Shown here piece after piece: positions 54,706-64,000 of a DNA stretch of 64,000 nucleotides. The position numbers and the translations under genes were made by a program. The notes under the pieces were generated by a model that saw nothing but the letters and a program-made list of their open reading frames with translations, ran no database searches and had not been told where the DNA came from. Source of the stretch: Pseudomonadota bacterium (GTDB taxonomy: Bacteria; Pseudomonadota; Gammaproteobacteria; Pseudomonadales; Pseudohongiellaceae); the NCBI GenBank assembly GCA_027621405.1, contig JAQCBT010000001.1, positions 1 to 64,000 of the forward strand, read 5' to 3'. The first letter of the stretch is position 1; every line of letters begins with the position of its first letter.

Positions 54706-55359
54706 ATGAACAAAGTTGCAGTAATTGATTACGGCATGGGTAACTTGCACTCCGTTGCCAAGGCAGTCGAGCATGTCGGTGCGGAGTTGGGACAGGCTAC
54801 GGAAGTTACAGTGACCCCGGACCCGGCAATCATCGCGGCAGCAGATCGTGTTATTTTCCCTGGTGTAGGGGCTATTCGTGACTGCATGGCCGAGATCAAT
54901 CGCCTCAACGTGGGTGAGATCGTGGCAGATGCCATGAAAACGAAACCCGTGCTCGCTATCTGCGTGGGCATGCAGGCCCTGATGCAACACAGTGAAGAAA
55001 ACGGCGGCGTCGATTGCCTCGGCTTCATGCAGGGCGAGGTCAAATATTTTGGCGACGGGCTGATGGAAGATGGTCAGCGCCTCAAGGTTCCACACATGGG
55101 ATGGAACCAGGTCAGGCAGACTCAGGATCATCCCCTGTGGCAGGGTGTGCCAGACAACAGCCGCTTCTATTTCGTGCATAGTTACTACGTGCAGGCAGAA
55201 GACAAGACTATGGAAACAGGGGTCACGCACTATGGCGTAGACTTCTCCGCGACATTGGCCAGCGACAATATTTTCGCCACCCAGTTTCATCCTGAGAAAA
55301 GCCAGGCGGTAGGGCTCGCCTTGTTACGCAACTTTTTACAGTGGGACGGTTCTCGATAA
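54706..55359 (+). CDS. hisH: Imidazole glycerol phosphate synthase subunit HisH
   Basis: A 217-residue class I glutamine amidotransferase. The nucleophile Cys lies in AICVGMQAL, and the His-Glu pair in TQFHPEKSQ. The N-terminus is [15 protein letters not shown]. It hydrolyses glutamine and passes ammonia to HisF. It follows hisB by 23 bp and precedes hisA by 4 bp. Confidence 0.97.
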   Translation: MNKVAVIDYGMGNLHSVAKAVEHVGAELGQATEVTVTPDPAIIAAADRVIFPGVGAIRDCMAEINRLNVGEIVADAMKTKPVLAICVGMQALMQHSEENGGVDCLGFMQGEVKYFGDGLMEDGQRLKVPHMGWNQVRQTQDHPLWQGVPDNSRFYFVHSYYVQAEDKTMETGVTHYGVDFSATLASDNIFATQFHPEKSQAVGLALLRNFLQWDGSR

Positions 55360-55363
55360 AGCG

Positions 55364-56110
55364 ATGCTAGTGATACCCGCAATTGATTTGAAAGATGGGC
55401 AATGTGTACGTCTGCGCCAGGGACGCATGGAAGACTCAACGGTGTTTTCCGATGACCCCCTGGAACAGGCCGCACGCTGGGTAGAGAAGGGCGCTCGCCG
55501 TCTACATATCGTAGACCTCAATGGCGCCTTCGCCGGAACGCCTGTGAACGGTGAAATAGTCGCCGCCATCGCCAAACAGTTCCCTGACTTGCCTATCCAG
55601 ATTGGAGGTGGCATTCGTAACCTAGAGTCCGCGCGTTTCTATATCGAGGCCGGTGTCAGCTACCTGATTATCGGAACCCAGGCGGTGAAGGACCCCGACT
55701 TCGTGCAGGCTGCCTGCACAGAATTTCCAGGCAAGATCATCGTCGGTCTGGATGCCGTGAATGGCAAGGTGGCCACCGAAGGCTGGGCCGACGTGTCAGA
55801 ACTGGATGCGGTGGATGTGGTCAAGCGTTTTACCGGCATGGGTGTGGTCGCCATCGTGTATACCGATATCTCCCGCGACGGCATGATGCAGGGTGTCAAT
55901 ATCGATGCCACGGTCGAGTTGGCCGAGCAATCCAGCATTCCCATTATCGCCTCCGGCGGCATCGCCAAGCTGGCGGATATCGTGGATCTAAAAGCCGCCT
56001 GCAAGACCACTACAGGTGCTGGCATCATGGGGGTCATTACTGGCCGGGCCATCTACGACAACAAGCTGGACCTGGCCGAAGCCCAGAACTATTGTGATAA
56101 CGGTGACTAG
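55364..56110 (+). CDS. hisA: ProFAR isomerase HisA
   Basis: A 248-residue (beta/alpha)8 enzyme. The N-terminal catalytic Asp is in [14 protein letters not shown]. Half-barrel landmarks include [34 protein letters not shown] (second catalytic Asp) and [10 protein letters not shown]. It catalyses the Amadori isomerisation of the fourth step. The start lies 4 bp after hisH. A 223-bp gap with a strong inverted repeat separates it from hisF. Confidence 0.97.
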   Translation: MLVIPAIDLKDGQCVRLRQGRMEDSTVFSDDPLEQAARWVEKGARRLHIVDLNGAFAGTPVNGEIVAAIAKQFPDLPIQIGGGIRNLESARFYIEAGVSYLIIGTQAVKDPDFVQAACTEFPGKIIVGLDAVNGKVATEGWADVSELDAVDVVKRFTGMGVVAIVYTDISRDGMMQGVNIDATVELAEQSSIPIIASGGIAKLADIVDLKAACKTTTGAGIMGVITGRAIYDNKLDLAEAQNYCDNGD

Positions 56111-56232
56111 AGCTGCACGCGCAATCTGCTCGCCTTCCCGAATATCGAGAAAGCGGGATCTCTTGATCTGCTTACAAAAATCGAAAGTTTAAAGTGAGGT
56201 AGCGGTTAGCCAGGGTGCCAGGATCGAGGCGC

Positions 56233-56288
56233 GGGAGATTTTGGGCGCAGGAGTTTGTAGACATAAATGACTGCGCCCAAAATCTCCC
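56233..56288. repeat. Perfect 18-bp inverted repeat between hisA and hisF
   Basis: GGGAGATTTTGGGCGCAG (56233-56250) and its exact complement (56271-56288) enclose a 20-bp loop. It lies in an otherwise gene-free gap in an expected operon. It could act as a REP-like element, an attenuator or a processing hairpin. There is no T-tract. Confidence 0.8.
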
Positions 56289-56333
56289 ACAACGAAGAGC
56301 CTGGTGCCCGCAGCAAGCGCGGGAGGAACTTAG

Positions 56334-57110
56334 ATGGCATTGGCGAAACGTATCATTCCCTGCCTGGACTGTGAGAACGGCAGGGTAGTCAAAGGCGTGC
56401 AGTTCGTGGACATCCGCGATGCCGGTGATCCTGTCGAAGTGTCCAAGCGCTACTGTGATGCCGGCGCCGACGAGATCACCTTCCTCGATATCACCGCCAG
56501 TCATGAAGAGCGTGCTACGACTGTAGATACCGTACGCGCCATCGCCGGCCAGGTTTTCATTCCCTTAACAGTAGGCGGCGGTATTCGCACCCTGGAAGAC
56601 ATTCGTGCCATGCTCAATGCTGGCGCCGACAAGGTCGCCATCAATACGGCAGCCGTTAAGAACCCTGAATTCGTGCGGGAGGCTGCACAGCGCTTCGGTT
56701 CCCAGTGCATCGTGGTGGCTGTGGATGCCAAGCGCGTATCGCAGGAAGGGGAGGCGCCGCGTTGGGAAATATTTACTCATGGCGGGCGCAACCCGACCGG
56801 CCTGGACGCCATCGAATGGATCAAGCGAATGGTGGAATACGGGGCCGGTGAGATACTTCTAACCAGCATGGACAGGGACGGGACCAAGAAAGGATTCGAC
56901 CTGGCACTTAACAAGGCGGCCAGCCATGCTGTACAAGTCCCGATAATCGCATCGGGCGGTGTGGGCAATCTGGAACACCTCGCCGAGGGTGTGCTGGAAG
57001 GCGAAGCCGACGCCGTGCTTGCCGCCAGCATCTTTCACTTCCAGGAGTACTCGATCCAGGAAGCCAAGGAGTACATGGCTTCCAAAGGGATCGAGATGAG
57101 AATTCTGTAG
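56334..57110 (+). CDS. hisF: Imidazole glycerol phosphate synthase subunit HisF
   Basis: A 258-residue (beta/alpha)8 cyclase. N-terminal [21 protein letters not shown] (catalytic Asp in PCLD), [40 protein letters not shown] (second Asp) and [11 protein letters not shown] are all present. GGAGG lies 7 nt upstream of the ATG. It forms IGP and AICAR using ammonia from HisH. No hisI or hisE follows; the ctp gene is convergent 15 bp away. Confidence 0.97.
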   Translation: MALAKRIIPCLDCENGRVVKGVQFVDIRDAGDPVEVSKRYCDAGADEITFLDITASHEERATTVDTVRAIAGQVFIPLTVGGGIRTLEDIRAMLNAGADKVAINTAAVKNPEFVREAAQRFGSQCIVVAVDAKRVSQEGEAPRWEIFTHGGRNPTGLDAIEWIKRMVEYGAGEILLTSMDRDGTKKGFDLALNKAASHAVQVPIIASGGVGNLEHLAEGVLEGEADAVLAASIFHFQEYSIQEAKEYMASKGIEMRIL

Positions 57111-57125
57111 AGTTTCTAGCGTTCT

Positions 57126-58484
57126 CTAGAAATCAGTACGCTGGGCAAACGAGCCCGAAGCATTGCGCTGCGCAGGTTTGAAGGCATTGATCCCTTTCAA
57201 CACGTTCAACGCTTCATTAAGTGGGTAATCTGTTACCAGGACTTCCTCCGCCGAGATCAGGGCCTCGGTCATTTCTTCCTGGCTGTTCACCTCTTCCACA
57301 CCATTACCATTGGCGAGTCTGCCCGGCAGGGAGGCTTCGTTGGCCTGGATGAAGGAACGCGATCGTCGGGTTACGAAAGCGTCATCGACTATGATGTCCG
57401 GCGTTATACCCTGCGCCTGGATCGAGCGGCCGCTGGGCGTGAAGTAAAGCGATGTGGTCAACTTGATGGCGCGGCTGTCATCCAGGGGCAGTACCGTTTG
57501 CACGGAACCCTTACCGAAACTCTGGGTGCCCATGATGATGGCGCGACCGTGATCCTGCAGCGCTCCTGCAACAATTTCCGAGGCGGAAGCCGAACCATTA
57601 TTGATAAGGACGACAAGCGGGATTTCTGGCGCGATGGTATTCAGTGTTGCAGAAAACTCCATGTCGTTACCTTCCAGTCGACCCTCGGTATAAACGATTC
57701 GGCCCTGGTCTACAAAACTGTCAACGACTCGCACCGAAGACTGCAATACACCACCGGGATTGTTGCGCAGATCCAGCACCATACCCTTGAGGTTGCCGTG
57801 CTCTTCGTAAAGTTCCGCGATTTCCTTCTCCATTTCCTCGCCAGTGTTCACCCGGAACTGGGAAATGCGAACGTAGGCATAACCTGGTTCCAGCATCATG
57901 CTGCGCACGCTGGCGATAGAGATCACTTCCCGCACGATGGTGAGATCAAACGGTTCCATGCCGGAACGGGATATGGTGACGGTGACCTCAGTACCGGGCT
58001 CGCCCCGCATCATGTTGGCAGCTTCCTCCGGAGTGAGCTGGCGCAGGGGGTGGCCATCGATCTGGATGATCAGGTCGCCAGCCTCAATGCCTGCCCGGTC
58101 GGCTGGCGTGTCATCGATTGGGCTGATGACCTTGATATAACCATCTTCCCTGCCGACCTCGATGCCGAGACCGCCGAATTCGCCGGTGGTGGTTTCCTGC
58201 AGAGCATCATAGTCGCTGCCTGCCATATAGGCAGAATGGGGATCCAGTCCGGCCAGCATGCCCCTGATAGCGTGTTCCAACAGGGTCTTGTCGTCGATCT
58301 CCTCCACGTAGGCCATGCGAATACGGTCCAGTGCCTCGGTGAACATGCGAACCTCATCGATAGGCAAGGGGCGTGCCTGCGCCTGCTCGGTTTGGGCCGA
58401 TGCCATCGGGCTGACGCTCAGCGCAATGCCGAGGGCGATGCCAACAACCAGGGAAGCGCGTCGAATTGAAGGAATAATCGTCAT
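57126..58484 (-). CDS. ctpA: C-terminal processing protease (S41 family)
   Basis: About 452 residues from the ATG at 58484. A signal peptide ends near MASAQ. A PDZ domain (about 85-165; GLGIEVGREDGYIKVISPID) precedes the S41 catalytic core with Ser in NNGSASASEIVAGAL and the Lys in MGTQSFGKGSVQT. It cuts proteins near their C-termini in the periplasm. It follows envC on the same strand, the usual order in gammaproteobacteria. Confidence 0.95.
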   Translation of the reverse strand: MTIIPSIRRASLVVGIALGIALSVSPMASAQTEQAQARPLPIDEVRMFTEALDRIRMAYVEEIDDKTLLEHAIRGMLAGLDPHSAYMAGSDYDALQETTTGEFGGLGIEVGREDGYIKVISPIDDTPADRAGIEAGDLIIQIDGHPLRQLTPEEAANMMRGEPGTEVTVTISRSGMEPFDLTIVREVISIASVRSMMLEPGYAYVRISQFRVNTGEEMEKEIAELYEEHGNLKGMVLDLRNNPGGVLQSSVRVVDSFVDQGRIVYTEGRLEGNDMEFSATLNTIAPEIPLVVLINNGSASASEIVAGALQDHGRAIIMGTQSFGKGSVQTVLPLDDSRAIKLTTSLYFTPSGRSIQAQGITPDIIVDDAFVTRRSRSFIQANEASLPGRLANGNGVEEVNSQEEMTEALISAEEVLVTDYPLNEALNVLKGINAFKPAQRNASGSFAQRTDF

Positions 58485-58661
58485 ATATAGAACCTGTTGC
58501 TCACCCGGGGGCGAGTGCCTGTTGCGAAGCGTCGCGGCCTGCAATATCCAGCCCGCGATGGGTCGTGCAATAAATGGTGGCTCAATAGTTCCAGTTTAAT
58601 CTGGAATTGGCAAATGCCTTTGCTTGTTTATACGTCCAGAGTCACAAAAACCCGCTGAAAT

Positions 58662-59810
58662 TCAAGGACTAAGCCAATCTGAGGGATCCTGGGGCTGACC
58701 ATTGCGCCTGATCTCGAAATAAACGCCAGCCTGATTGGATACGCCGTTTCCCGATGTGGCGATCACCGCGCCTGCGTCCACCCAGTCTCCGGCAGCCACC
58801 GCCAGCGCCTCGTTGCCAGCATACAGGCTCATGAAGCCTTCACCATGATCGATTACTACCAGTAGCCCGGAGCCCCTTAGCCAGTTGGCGAACACGACCT
58901 GTCCGGCGTGGACCGCGTTGACCACCGTACCAATCTCGCCGCCAATGACGATTCCCTGGCGCCTGAGGCTACCGCCGCCATAGCTTTCACCGAATCGACT
59001 AATTAATGGACCCGCGAGGGGCGGATTTAGTTCACCCCTTTGTTCAGCGAATGGCGGTACATCGTCGAAGGAGCGAATACCCTCCATGGCCCTGGCGATT
59101 TCTTCCAGCAGGTTTTCAAGTTCCGCTCGATCCAGTTGCAATTGTTCGAGTTCCGAACTGCGGGCAGTAATCGTCGTTGCCAATGCGTTTACCGCCTGGT
59201 TGCGCTCGGCCTGTAATTGTTCGAGAGCGCTTTGTTCCCGCTGCAGTTCCTGCAAGCGGGACTCGAGTTCATTCAGGATTGACTCGCGATTGGCCTCTAC
59301 CGTAGTGAGTTGATCCAGGGTCCGCTGGTATTGCTCGATCTTGCCTAGCTGGTATTCGGACAGGTAGCGTGCGTAACTCAGCATGCGACTGCCCTCGCTG
59401 AGATCCTCTCCATTCAGTAACAGTTTCAGAGCCTGGGAGTCACCGCTCATGTAGGCGGCGCGCAGCAGGACAGCGAGTATTTCCTCCTGTTCAGCCTTAT
59501 GGTCTAACAGGGACTCTTGCTCTCGCTGTAGAGCTGTCGATTCTTCCCTGAGGGCGGCTACCCGTCCGGCCACTGCGGTGGTTGCCGCGATTGCTGCAGA
59601 GTGAGCGACTTCAGCCTCCCGCAGACGTGCGAGTTCTTCCGAATGTTGTTTATTGGCATTGGACAGCCAGCTTTCGATATTGGAGATTGCCGTTGCGACT
59701 GCTTCAAGTTGCGCCTGCGCTTCGCCTTGCTCCGGATTTTCCGCCGCCATAGCGGATGCGGATTGGATCAAGCCCAGGATAGCGATGCAGACGATCGGGA
59801 TGCGTTTCAT
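58662..59810 (-). CDS. envC: EnvC-like murein hydrolase activator
   Basis: A 382-residue protein with a signal peptide ending near SAMA. Residues about 25-235 form a long coiled coil. The C-terminal LytM/M23 domain (about 265-382) reads GPLISRFGESYGGGSLRRQG, VVIDHGEGFMSLYAG and AGVYFEIRRNGQPQDP. Two zinc-ligand positions are not His, as in EnvC, which has lost peptidase activity and instead activates AmiA/AmiB amidases at the division site. It lies between gpmI and ctpA on the same strand. Confidence 0.93.
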   Translation of the reverse strand: MKRIPIVCIAILGLIQSASAMAAENPEQGEAQAQLEAVATAISNIESWLSNANKQHSEELARLREAEVAHSAAIAATTAVAGRVAALREESTALQREQESLLDHKAEQEEILAVLLRAAYMSGDSQALKLLLNGEDLSEGSRMLSYARYLSEYQLGKIEQYQRTLDQLTTVEANRESILNELESRLQELQREQSALEQLQAERNQAVNALATTITARSSELEQLQLDRAELENLLEEIARAMEGIRSFDDVPPFAEQRGELNPPLAGPLISRFGESYGGGSLRRQGIVIGGEIGTVVNAVHAGQVVFANWLRGSGLLVVIDHGEGFMSLYAGNEALAVAAGDWVDAGAVIATSGNGVSNQAGVYFEIRRNGQPQDPSDWLSP

Positions 59811-59853
59811 CTGTGTGACCTGGCACTTTTAGTGAGTATCGGTTAATGTCTGG

Positions 59854-61401
59854 CTAGTCTTTGGGGCTTAACAATATTTTCCCAGTCATCTCCGGCGGCA
59901 CGGACAGCTTCATCAGGTGGAGCAAGGTCGGGGCGATGTCGCACAGACTGCCCTCGCCAGCAAATTGCTCGCCTGAGCTACCTACATAAACCAGTGGCAC
60001 GGGGCCGTTGGTATGGGAGGTGAGAGGTTGGCCGGTTTCCGGGTCCAGCATCTGCTCCACGTTACCATGGTCGGCGGTGACCAGCAGATTTCCATCGATG
60101 GATTCGATGGCTTCGACTATGCGTCCGAGACATTCATCCACCACTTCCACGGCTTTCACTGATGCGTCGAAATCGCCCGTGTGGCCGACCATGTCGCCAT
60201 TGGCGTAATTACAGATGATGGCGTCATATTCCCCGGATTTGATGGCCTCGACCAGCGCGTCGGTTACTTCGTAAGCCGACATCTCTGGCTTCAGGTCGTA
60301 GGTCTTCACCTTCGGGGAAGGTATCAGGGTGCGGTCCTCTCCCGTGAAGGGATCTTCCCTGCCGCCATTGAAGAAGAAAGTCACATGGGCATACTTTTCC
60401 GTTTCGGCGATGCGTAGCTGGGTCTTGCCCTGGCTGGCCAGATATTCACCCAGGACATTGTGCAGTTCTTCCGGCGGATAGGCACAGCTGGTTTTAATGT
60501 CGGCGGCGTATTCGGTGAGCATGACAAAGTCGGCCAGCACCGGGCATGCCGTTCGCTGGAAACCATCGAAGTCGCTGTCGACAAAGGCGCGGGTAATTTC
60601 TCTAGCCCGGTCGGCGCGAAAATTCATGAACAACACGACGTCACAGTCTTTCACCACGGCTACGGGTTGATCTTCGACCTGTATGACTGTGGCCTGCACG
60701 AATTCATCGTCCTCGCCCCTGTCATAGGCTGCTTGCAGGGCACTCTCTACATCGGGAAATGAGAACTCTGCCTTGGCCTCGGTGAGCAGTGAATAGGCTG
60801 CCTGGACCCGGTCCCAGCGCTGATCGCGATCCATGGCATAAAACCTGCCACAGATGGATGCAACCCGTCCACGTCCGGAAGCGAGCAAGTAATCAGCCGC
60901 TCTCTTGAGCGATTTTGCGGCACTGCGAGGTGGGGTGTCCCGGCCATCAAGGAAGGCATGCAGGCAGACCTGTTCAGCCCCTCTGTCCAGCGCCAATTCC
61001 AAGCACGCCATGATCTGGTCTTCGTGGCTGTGAATACCACCAGGAGACAGCAGGCCGAATACATGGACGGTCGACCAATTGGCAACCGCCTTGTCGATTG
61101 CCGAGCACAGCAGTGGATTTTCGAAGAAGCTGCGGTCTTCTATGGCTTTGTCGATGCGGGTAAGACTCTGGTACACGACCCGGCCAGCACCCAGATTCAT
61201 ATGACCTACCTCGGAGTTCCCCATCTGTCCTTCGGGCAGACCGACTGCCCGGCCTGAGGTGTCCACCAGGGTATGAGCTCGTTCCTGCCAGAGCTTGTCC
61301 CACACAGGTGTGTTGGCGGTGTGAATGGCGTTGCTGTCGGTTTCCTCGCGGTAACCCCAGCCGTCCAGGATCAGGAGGAGGGCGGTGTTCTTGTGGCTCA
61401 T
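59854..61401 (-). CDS. gpmI: 2,3-BPG-independent phosphoglycerate mutase
   Basis: A 515-residue glycolytic enzyme. The Mn-binding and Ser-phosphate site is in [20 protein letters not shown]. Other landmarks are [39 protein letters not shown] and the metal cluster in [13 protein letters not shown] and [10 protein letters not shown]. It interconverts 3- and 2-phosphoglycerate. It is the first gene of the gpmI-envC-ctpA run and is divergent from the rhodanese gene. Confidence 0.97.
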   Translation of the reverse strand: MSHKNTALLLILDGWGYREETDSNAIHTANTPVWDKLWQERAHTLVDTSGRAVGLPEGQMGNSEVGHMNLGAGRVVYQSLTRIDKAIEDRSFFENPLLCSAIDKAVANWSTVHVFGLLSPGGIHSHEDQIMACLELALDRGAEQVCLHAFLDGRDTPPRSAAKSLKRAADYLLASGRGRVASICGRFYAMDRDQRWDRVQAAYSLLTEAKAEFSFPDVESALQAAYDRGEDDEFVQATVIQVEDQPVAVVKDCDVVLFMNFRADRAREITRAFVDSDFDGFQRTACPVLADFVMLTEYAADIKTSCAYPPEELHNVLGEYLASQGKTQLRIAETEKYAHVTFFFNGGREDPFTGEDRTLIPSPKVKTYDLKPEMSAYEVTDALVEAIKSGEYDAIICNYANGDMVGHTGDFDASVKAVEVVDECLGRIVEAIESIDGNLLVTADHGNVEQMLDPETGQPLTSHTNGPVPLVYVGSSGEQFAGEGSLCDIAPTLLHLMKLSVPPEMTGKILLSPKD

Positions 61402-61634
61402 AGAATTCTGAAAGTCTCAAATTTCGGGGATGAACGATTATTCATCGGATAGGCACTATTATCCTGAAAAGCCTCCTGCAGTGCGAGTCAGCCGGTCGAT
61501 TGGGGTTGGAACTCGCCTTCTTTACTGCCATTTACACGTGTATACTTGCTGCCTTTTTTCAGGACAGGCGGTGCTTTGCGCGGGGCAACCTGATTTGTTG
61601 TACCTGTTTTTCCAAGCCGCCGCGGCGAGAGGCT

Positions 61635-62117
61635 ATGGCCCAGTTCATTGAATTCATTGGTAATCACCTGGTGTTGTCCAGCATGTGGCTGGTCACAGTT
61701 GGGGCCATCATTTATTACCAGCAGAGGACAGGCAGTTCATCCGTCGGGCCGCAGCAGGCGGTTATGCTGATTAACCGCAAAGACGGTGTGGTGCTGGATG
61801 TCAGGGAGAAGAAGGAATTTGATAGTGGCCATATCGTGGACGCCATCAATATTCCCCTCGCTAAACTCAAGCAACGACTGCCGGAGTTGAAGAAATACAA
61901 GGAAAAACCGGTGATTGTGGTGTGTAAACTGGGACAACACTCCTCGGACGCTGCCAAGCAGTTGCAGGAGGATGGTTTCAGTGAAGTGTACCGACTCTCT
62001 GGAGGGGTTACCGAATGGAAGGCGCAATCCCTGCCATTAATTCAACAGGCGCAGAAACCTGCAAAACAGAAAGGTGGCAGGAAGAAAGCCAATAAGCAGA
62101 CAGCCGAGCAAGCATAG
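61635..62117 (+). CDS. Membrane-anchored rhodanese-like protein (YibN type)
   Basis: About 160 residues from the ATG at 61635 (MAQFIEFIGNHLV). An N-terminal membrane segment (about 11-28) precedes a rhodanese domain: DGVVLDVREKKEFDSGHI, and the active Cys in VIVVCKLGQHSSDAA. The C-terminus is Lys-rich. The gene corresponds to yibN, which normally sits in a yibN-grxC-secB cluster; here secB follows directly and grxC is absent. A longer upstream frame to 61500 has no similarity. Confidence 0.9.
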   Translation: MAQFIEFIGNHLVLSSMWLVTVGAIIYYQQRTGSSSVGPQQAVMLINRKDGVVLDVREKKEFDSGHIVDAINIPLAKLKQRLPELKKYKEKPVIVVCKLGQHSSDAAKQLQEDGFSEVYRLSGGVTEWKAQSLPLIQQAQKPAKQKGGRKKANKQTAEQA

Positions 62118-62201
62118 CCCTGTTTATACGGTGCTTCTCGCCAAAACACTTAGCGACAGACTTAACCACTATTCTAAAGTACGCAATCGACAGGAAATAG
62201 C

Positions 62202-62729
62202 ATGGCAGACGACAACACTACTCCCCAGGATCCCGCAGTAGCCGATAGCGGTCAGCAAGCTCAGGGCCCCCAATTCGCGCTACAGCGCATCTATCTCAAG
62301 GACAGCTCTTTCGAGTCTCCCCGCAGCCCGCAGATCTTTCAGGCCCAGTGGAACCCGAAAATCAATTTCGACATCAAGACCCGCAATACCAAGCTGCAGG
62401 ACGACGTCTATGAAATCGTACTGTCACTGACCGCCGAAGCGCAGCAGGAAGACCAGGTCGCCTTTGTGGTGGAGGTGCATCAGGCAGGCATCGTCACACT
62501 GAAGGATTTTGAAGATGCGCACCTGGAGCATATCCTGGCGACTGTCTGTCCCAGCATACTGTTTCCGTATGCACGGGAAGCCATAGACAATCTGGTGGTA
62601 AAGGGCAGTTTCCCCGCCCTGATTCTGTCGCCCATCAATTTCGAAGCCCTGTATGCCCAGAAGAAGCAGCAGGACGCACAAAAGGCCGCGGCAGGCGAAT
62701 CAGCAGCGGCGGGCGATTCCGTTCAGTGA
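62202..62729 (+). CDS. secB: Protein-export chaperone SecB
   Basis: A 175-residue protein with FALQRIYLKDSSFESP, NPKINFDIKTRNTKL, VVEVHQAGIV and FPYAREAIDNLVVKGSFPAL. These are the SecB fold segments; the protein keeps preproteins unfolded and passes them to SecA. The C-terminus is extended and Ala-rich. It follows the rhodanese gene by 84 bp. Its last 7 bases overlap the convergent trmL gene. Confidence 0.97.
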   Translation: MADDNTTPQDPAVADSGQQAQGPQFALQRIYLKDSSFESPRSPQIFQAQWNPKINFDIKTRNTKLQDDVYEIVLSLTAEAQQEDQVAFVVEVHQAGIVTLKDFEDAHLEHILATVCPSILFPYAREAIDNLVVKGSFPALILSPINFEALYAQKKQQDAQKAAAGESAAAGDSVQ

Positions 62730-63193
62730 TCCGAACTGGCGGCAAATCCCATTTGTCGCCATGCTTCATAGGTGATGACTGCCGCCGCGTTCGACAGGTT
62801 GAGACTGCGGCTGTCCGGCATCATGGGTATCCGCAGCAGTCGCTCTGCCCCTAGTTCATCCCGGATATCTTGTGGCAGACCTCGGGTTTCTGGCCCAAAT
62901 ATCAGGAAATCACCGGGTTCGAAGGAAAACTCGTTATAATGCACCGATCCTTTGGTGCTGATTCCCAGTAGCCGCCCTGTGGCGGCTACCTCTTTGAAGG
63001 CTGGCCAATCCTGATGGACGTGAATGCCGGCAAATTCATGATAATCCAGCCCCGCCCGACGCATGCGTTTGTCGTCCAGGCGGAATCCGAAGGGTTTTAT
63101 GAGGTGGAGCTGTGACCCTGTATTTGCAGCTAAACGGATGATATTTCCCGTATTTGGGGGTATTTCTGGCTGAAAAAGCACGATATTGATCAA
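62723..63193 (-). CDS. trmL: tRNA (cytidine/uridine-34-2'-O)-methyltransferase TrmL
   Basis: A 156-residue SPOUT methyltransferase. The trefoil-knot SAM site is spread over PEIPPNTGNIIRLAANTG, FLIFGPETRGLPQ and IPMMPDSRSLNLSNAAAVI. It modifies the wobble base of tRNA-Leu. It is convergent with secB, overlapping by 7 bp. Confidence 0.95.
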   Translation of the reverse strand: MINIVLFQPEIPPNTGNIIRLAANTGSQLHLIKPFGFRLDDKRMRRAGLDYHEFAGIHVHQDWPAFKEVAATGRLLGISTKGSVHYNEFSFEPGDFLIFGPETRGLPQDIRDELGAERLLRIPMMPDSRSLNLSNAAAVITYEAWRQMGFAASSDH

Positions 63194-63577
63194 AATTTAG
63201 ACATCTCGGGCTGATTTAAAATAAACACTGTTCATTTCTGCTTCCCTTATTCCCCGGGTAAATCGAGGGTACAAGTAATTCATTACTTTTCTAATTTCTT
63301 CCCAGCTTCGACCCAAGCCCCTGTGACCCGGTATTCAGTTCTCGGTACCCAGTTTCATACTTTCCCTAGTTTATCCCGATGCTTGCCACTATTTGTTTTA
63401 GTATTTAATAGCTTAAACGATATTCCTTAAGGACTTTTACTAAGTTTCGTACGCGCCTGCGCGCGAGACTCAGATGCAGTCCCCTCGAAGAAAAGGATTT
63501 TCTCGAGCTAGAGGTCGACGCAGTCCACGACCGCCACTGATGGATTAGAAACGCTCGATTAGTCATCGGTATACGAA
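63194..63577. other. Divergent promoter region before the MSHA locus
   Basis: About 385 bp between trmL and mshI, transcribed in opposite directions. A GC-rich palindromic run lies near 63450-63465 (GCGCGCCTGCGCGC). No coding frame outside the shadows of mshI. Promoters of both directions are expected here. Confidence 0.4.
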
Positions 63578-64000
63578 ATGTTAGCGCAGTTGTTCGGTAA
63601 AAAGACAAAGCAGCAGGGCAGGGTCGGCGTCGCCGTGACTCCTGGCAAGCTGTCTGTCGTGCATCTGGAAAAGCGAAACAACGCGCCATACTTGCTCGAC
63701 TGCAGAATCGAAAGTTTCGAAGGCAAGAAGGACTTCGAGACCAAGCTGACCCAGCTGGTAGACAAGATGGGCATTGCCGGACAGCAATGCAGCTATGTAC
63801 TCGGCCCTGACGAATACAGCCTGCACCTCATCGAAGCCCCAAAGGTCGAACCGGAAGAATTGCGCGCTGCGGTGCGCTGGAGTGTGAAAGACCTGCTCGA
63901 CATGAAGATCGATGATGCGGCGATCGATGTATTCCCCGTTCCCAATGATGCCTATCGTGGACGCAACATGGTTTATGTTGTTGCCGCGGCAAAAACTCGC
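63578..64000 (+). CDS. mshI: MSHA biogenesis protein MshI (partial)
   Basis: The first 141 codons of an open frame that runs off the window. It begins MLAQLFGKKTKQQGRVGVAV and contains EPEELRAAVRWSVKDLLDMK and IDDAAIDVFPVPND, matching MshI, the PilM-like actin-fold component of the MSHA type IV pilus assembly platform. The Met at 63578 is the first in frame; its ribosome site is weak. The rest of the MSHA operon is expected beyond 64 kb. Confidence 0.88.
   Translation, partial: MLAQLFGKKTKQQGRVGVAVTPGKLSVVHLEKRNNAPYLLDCRIESFEGKKDFETKLTQLVDKMGIAGQQCSYVLGPDEYSLHLIEAPKVEPEELRAAVRWSVKDLLDMKIDDAAIDVFPVPNDAYRGRNMVYVVAAAKTR

Overview
The window is a chromosomal segment of a Gram-negative bacterium, most likely a marine or aquatic gammaproteobacterium. 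The evidence is the monofunctional hisB followed by hisH-hisA-hisF, the asmA/mutY/yggX block, the ctp-envC-gpmI / rhodanese-secB / trmL block, an RlmJ gene, a DsbB, TonB-dependent uptake, and the first gene of an MSHA pilus locus at the right edge. Base composition is moderate throughout. I see no integrase, phage module, CRISPR array or full insertion sequence. The species cannot be named from this sequence alone.

Layout. 0-6 kb: a YdcH-like protein, a two-component pair (7TM-type sensor kinase plus LuxR-type regulator) and a large exported collagen-like protein. 6-10 kb: a copper-resistance operon (small His/Cys-rich protein, CopA multicopper oxidase, CopB). 10-16 kb: a probable secreted zinc protease, a small hypothetical, a regulator gene cut short by a palindromic repeat, a lipoprotein amidohydrolase, and groESL with a visible heat-shock promoter. 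16-24 kb: DUF547 protein, DsbB, RsgA, persulfide dioxygenase, LD-carboxypeptidase, a decayed oxygenase, MazG-like protein and RlmJ. 24-32 kb: NHL beta-propeller protein, then a minus-strand AraC / NmrA / DUF4345 / DUF1772 / serine-hydrolase unit whose last gene carries an in-frame stop, then a TonB receptor divergent from a PepSY membrane protein. 33-46 kb: accessory genes, including an eight-module Cys-repeat protein, a divergent cold-shock protein, a transglutaminase-like protein, a degenerate cyclophilin between two repeat copies, a LysR/pirin/isochorismatase group, a divergent pair of pilin-like genes, a fatty-acid hydroxylase and tRNA-Phe. 46-64 kb: mostly core metabolism: aminotransferase, N-formylglutamate amidohydrolase and YfcC transporter; asmA-mutY-yggX; histidine biosynthesis; ctp-envC-gpmI; rhodanese-secB; trmL; mshI.

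Two families of REP-like palindromes run through the accessory parts. Family A (core GGGACAGATTTATTT, five copies) has shaped genes: one copy ends a winged-helix regulator reading frame, and another supplies the TTG start and charged signal-peptide segment of a small secreted protein. Family B (core GGACAGACCACGTTTTCG, two copies) brackets the cyclophilin-like gene. Other features not explained by simple gene content are a run of hairpins downstream of tRNA-Phe, a degenerate repeat bracketing the pilin-like block, and an 18-bp perfect inverted repeat between hisA and hisF. No single locus is clearly a new biological system. The strongest candidates for a closer look are the collagen-like protein with its two-component pair, the Cys-module protein, the pilin-like pair, and the repeat-derived gene start.
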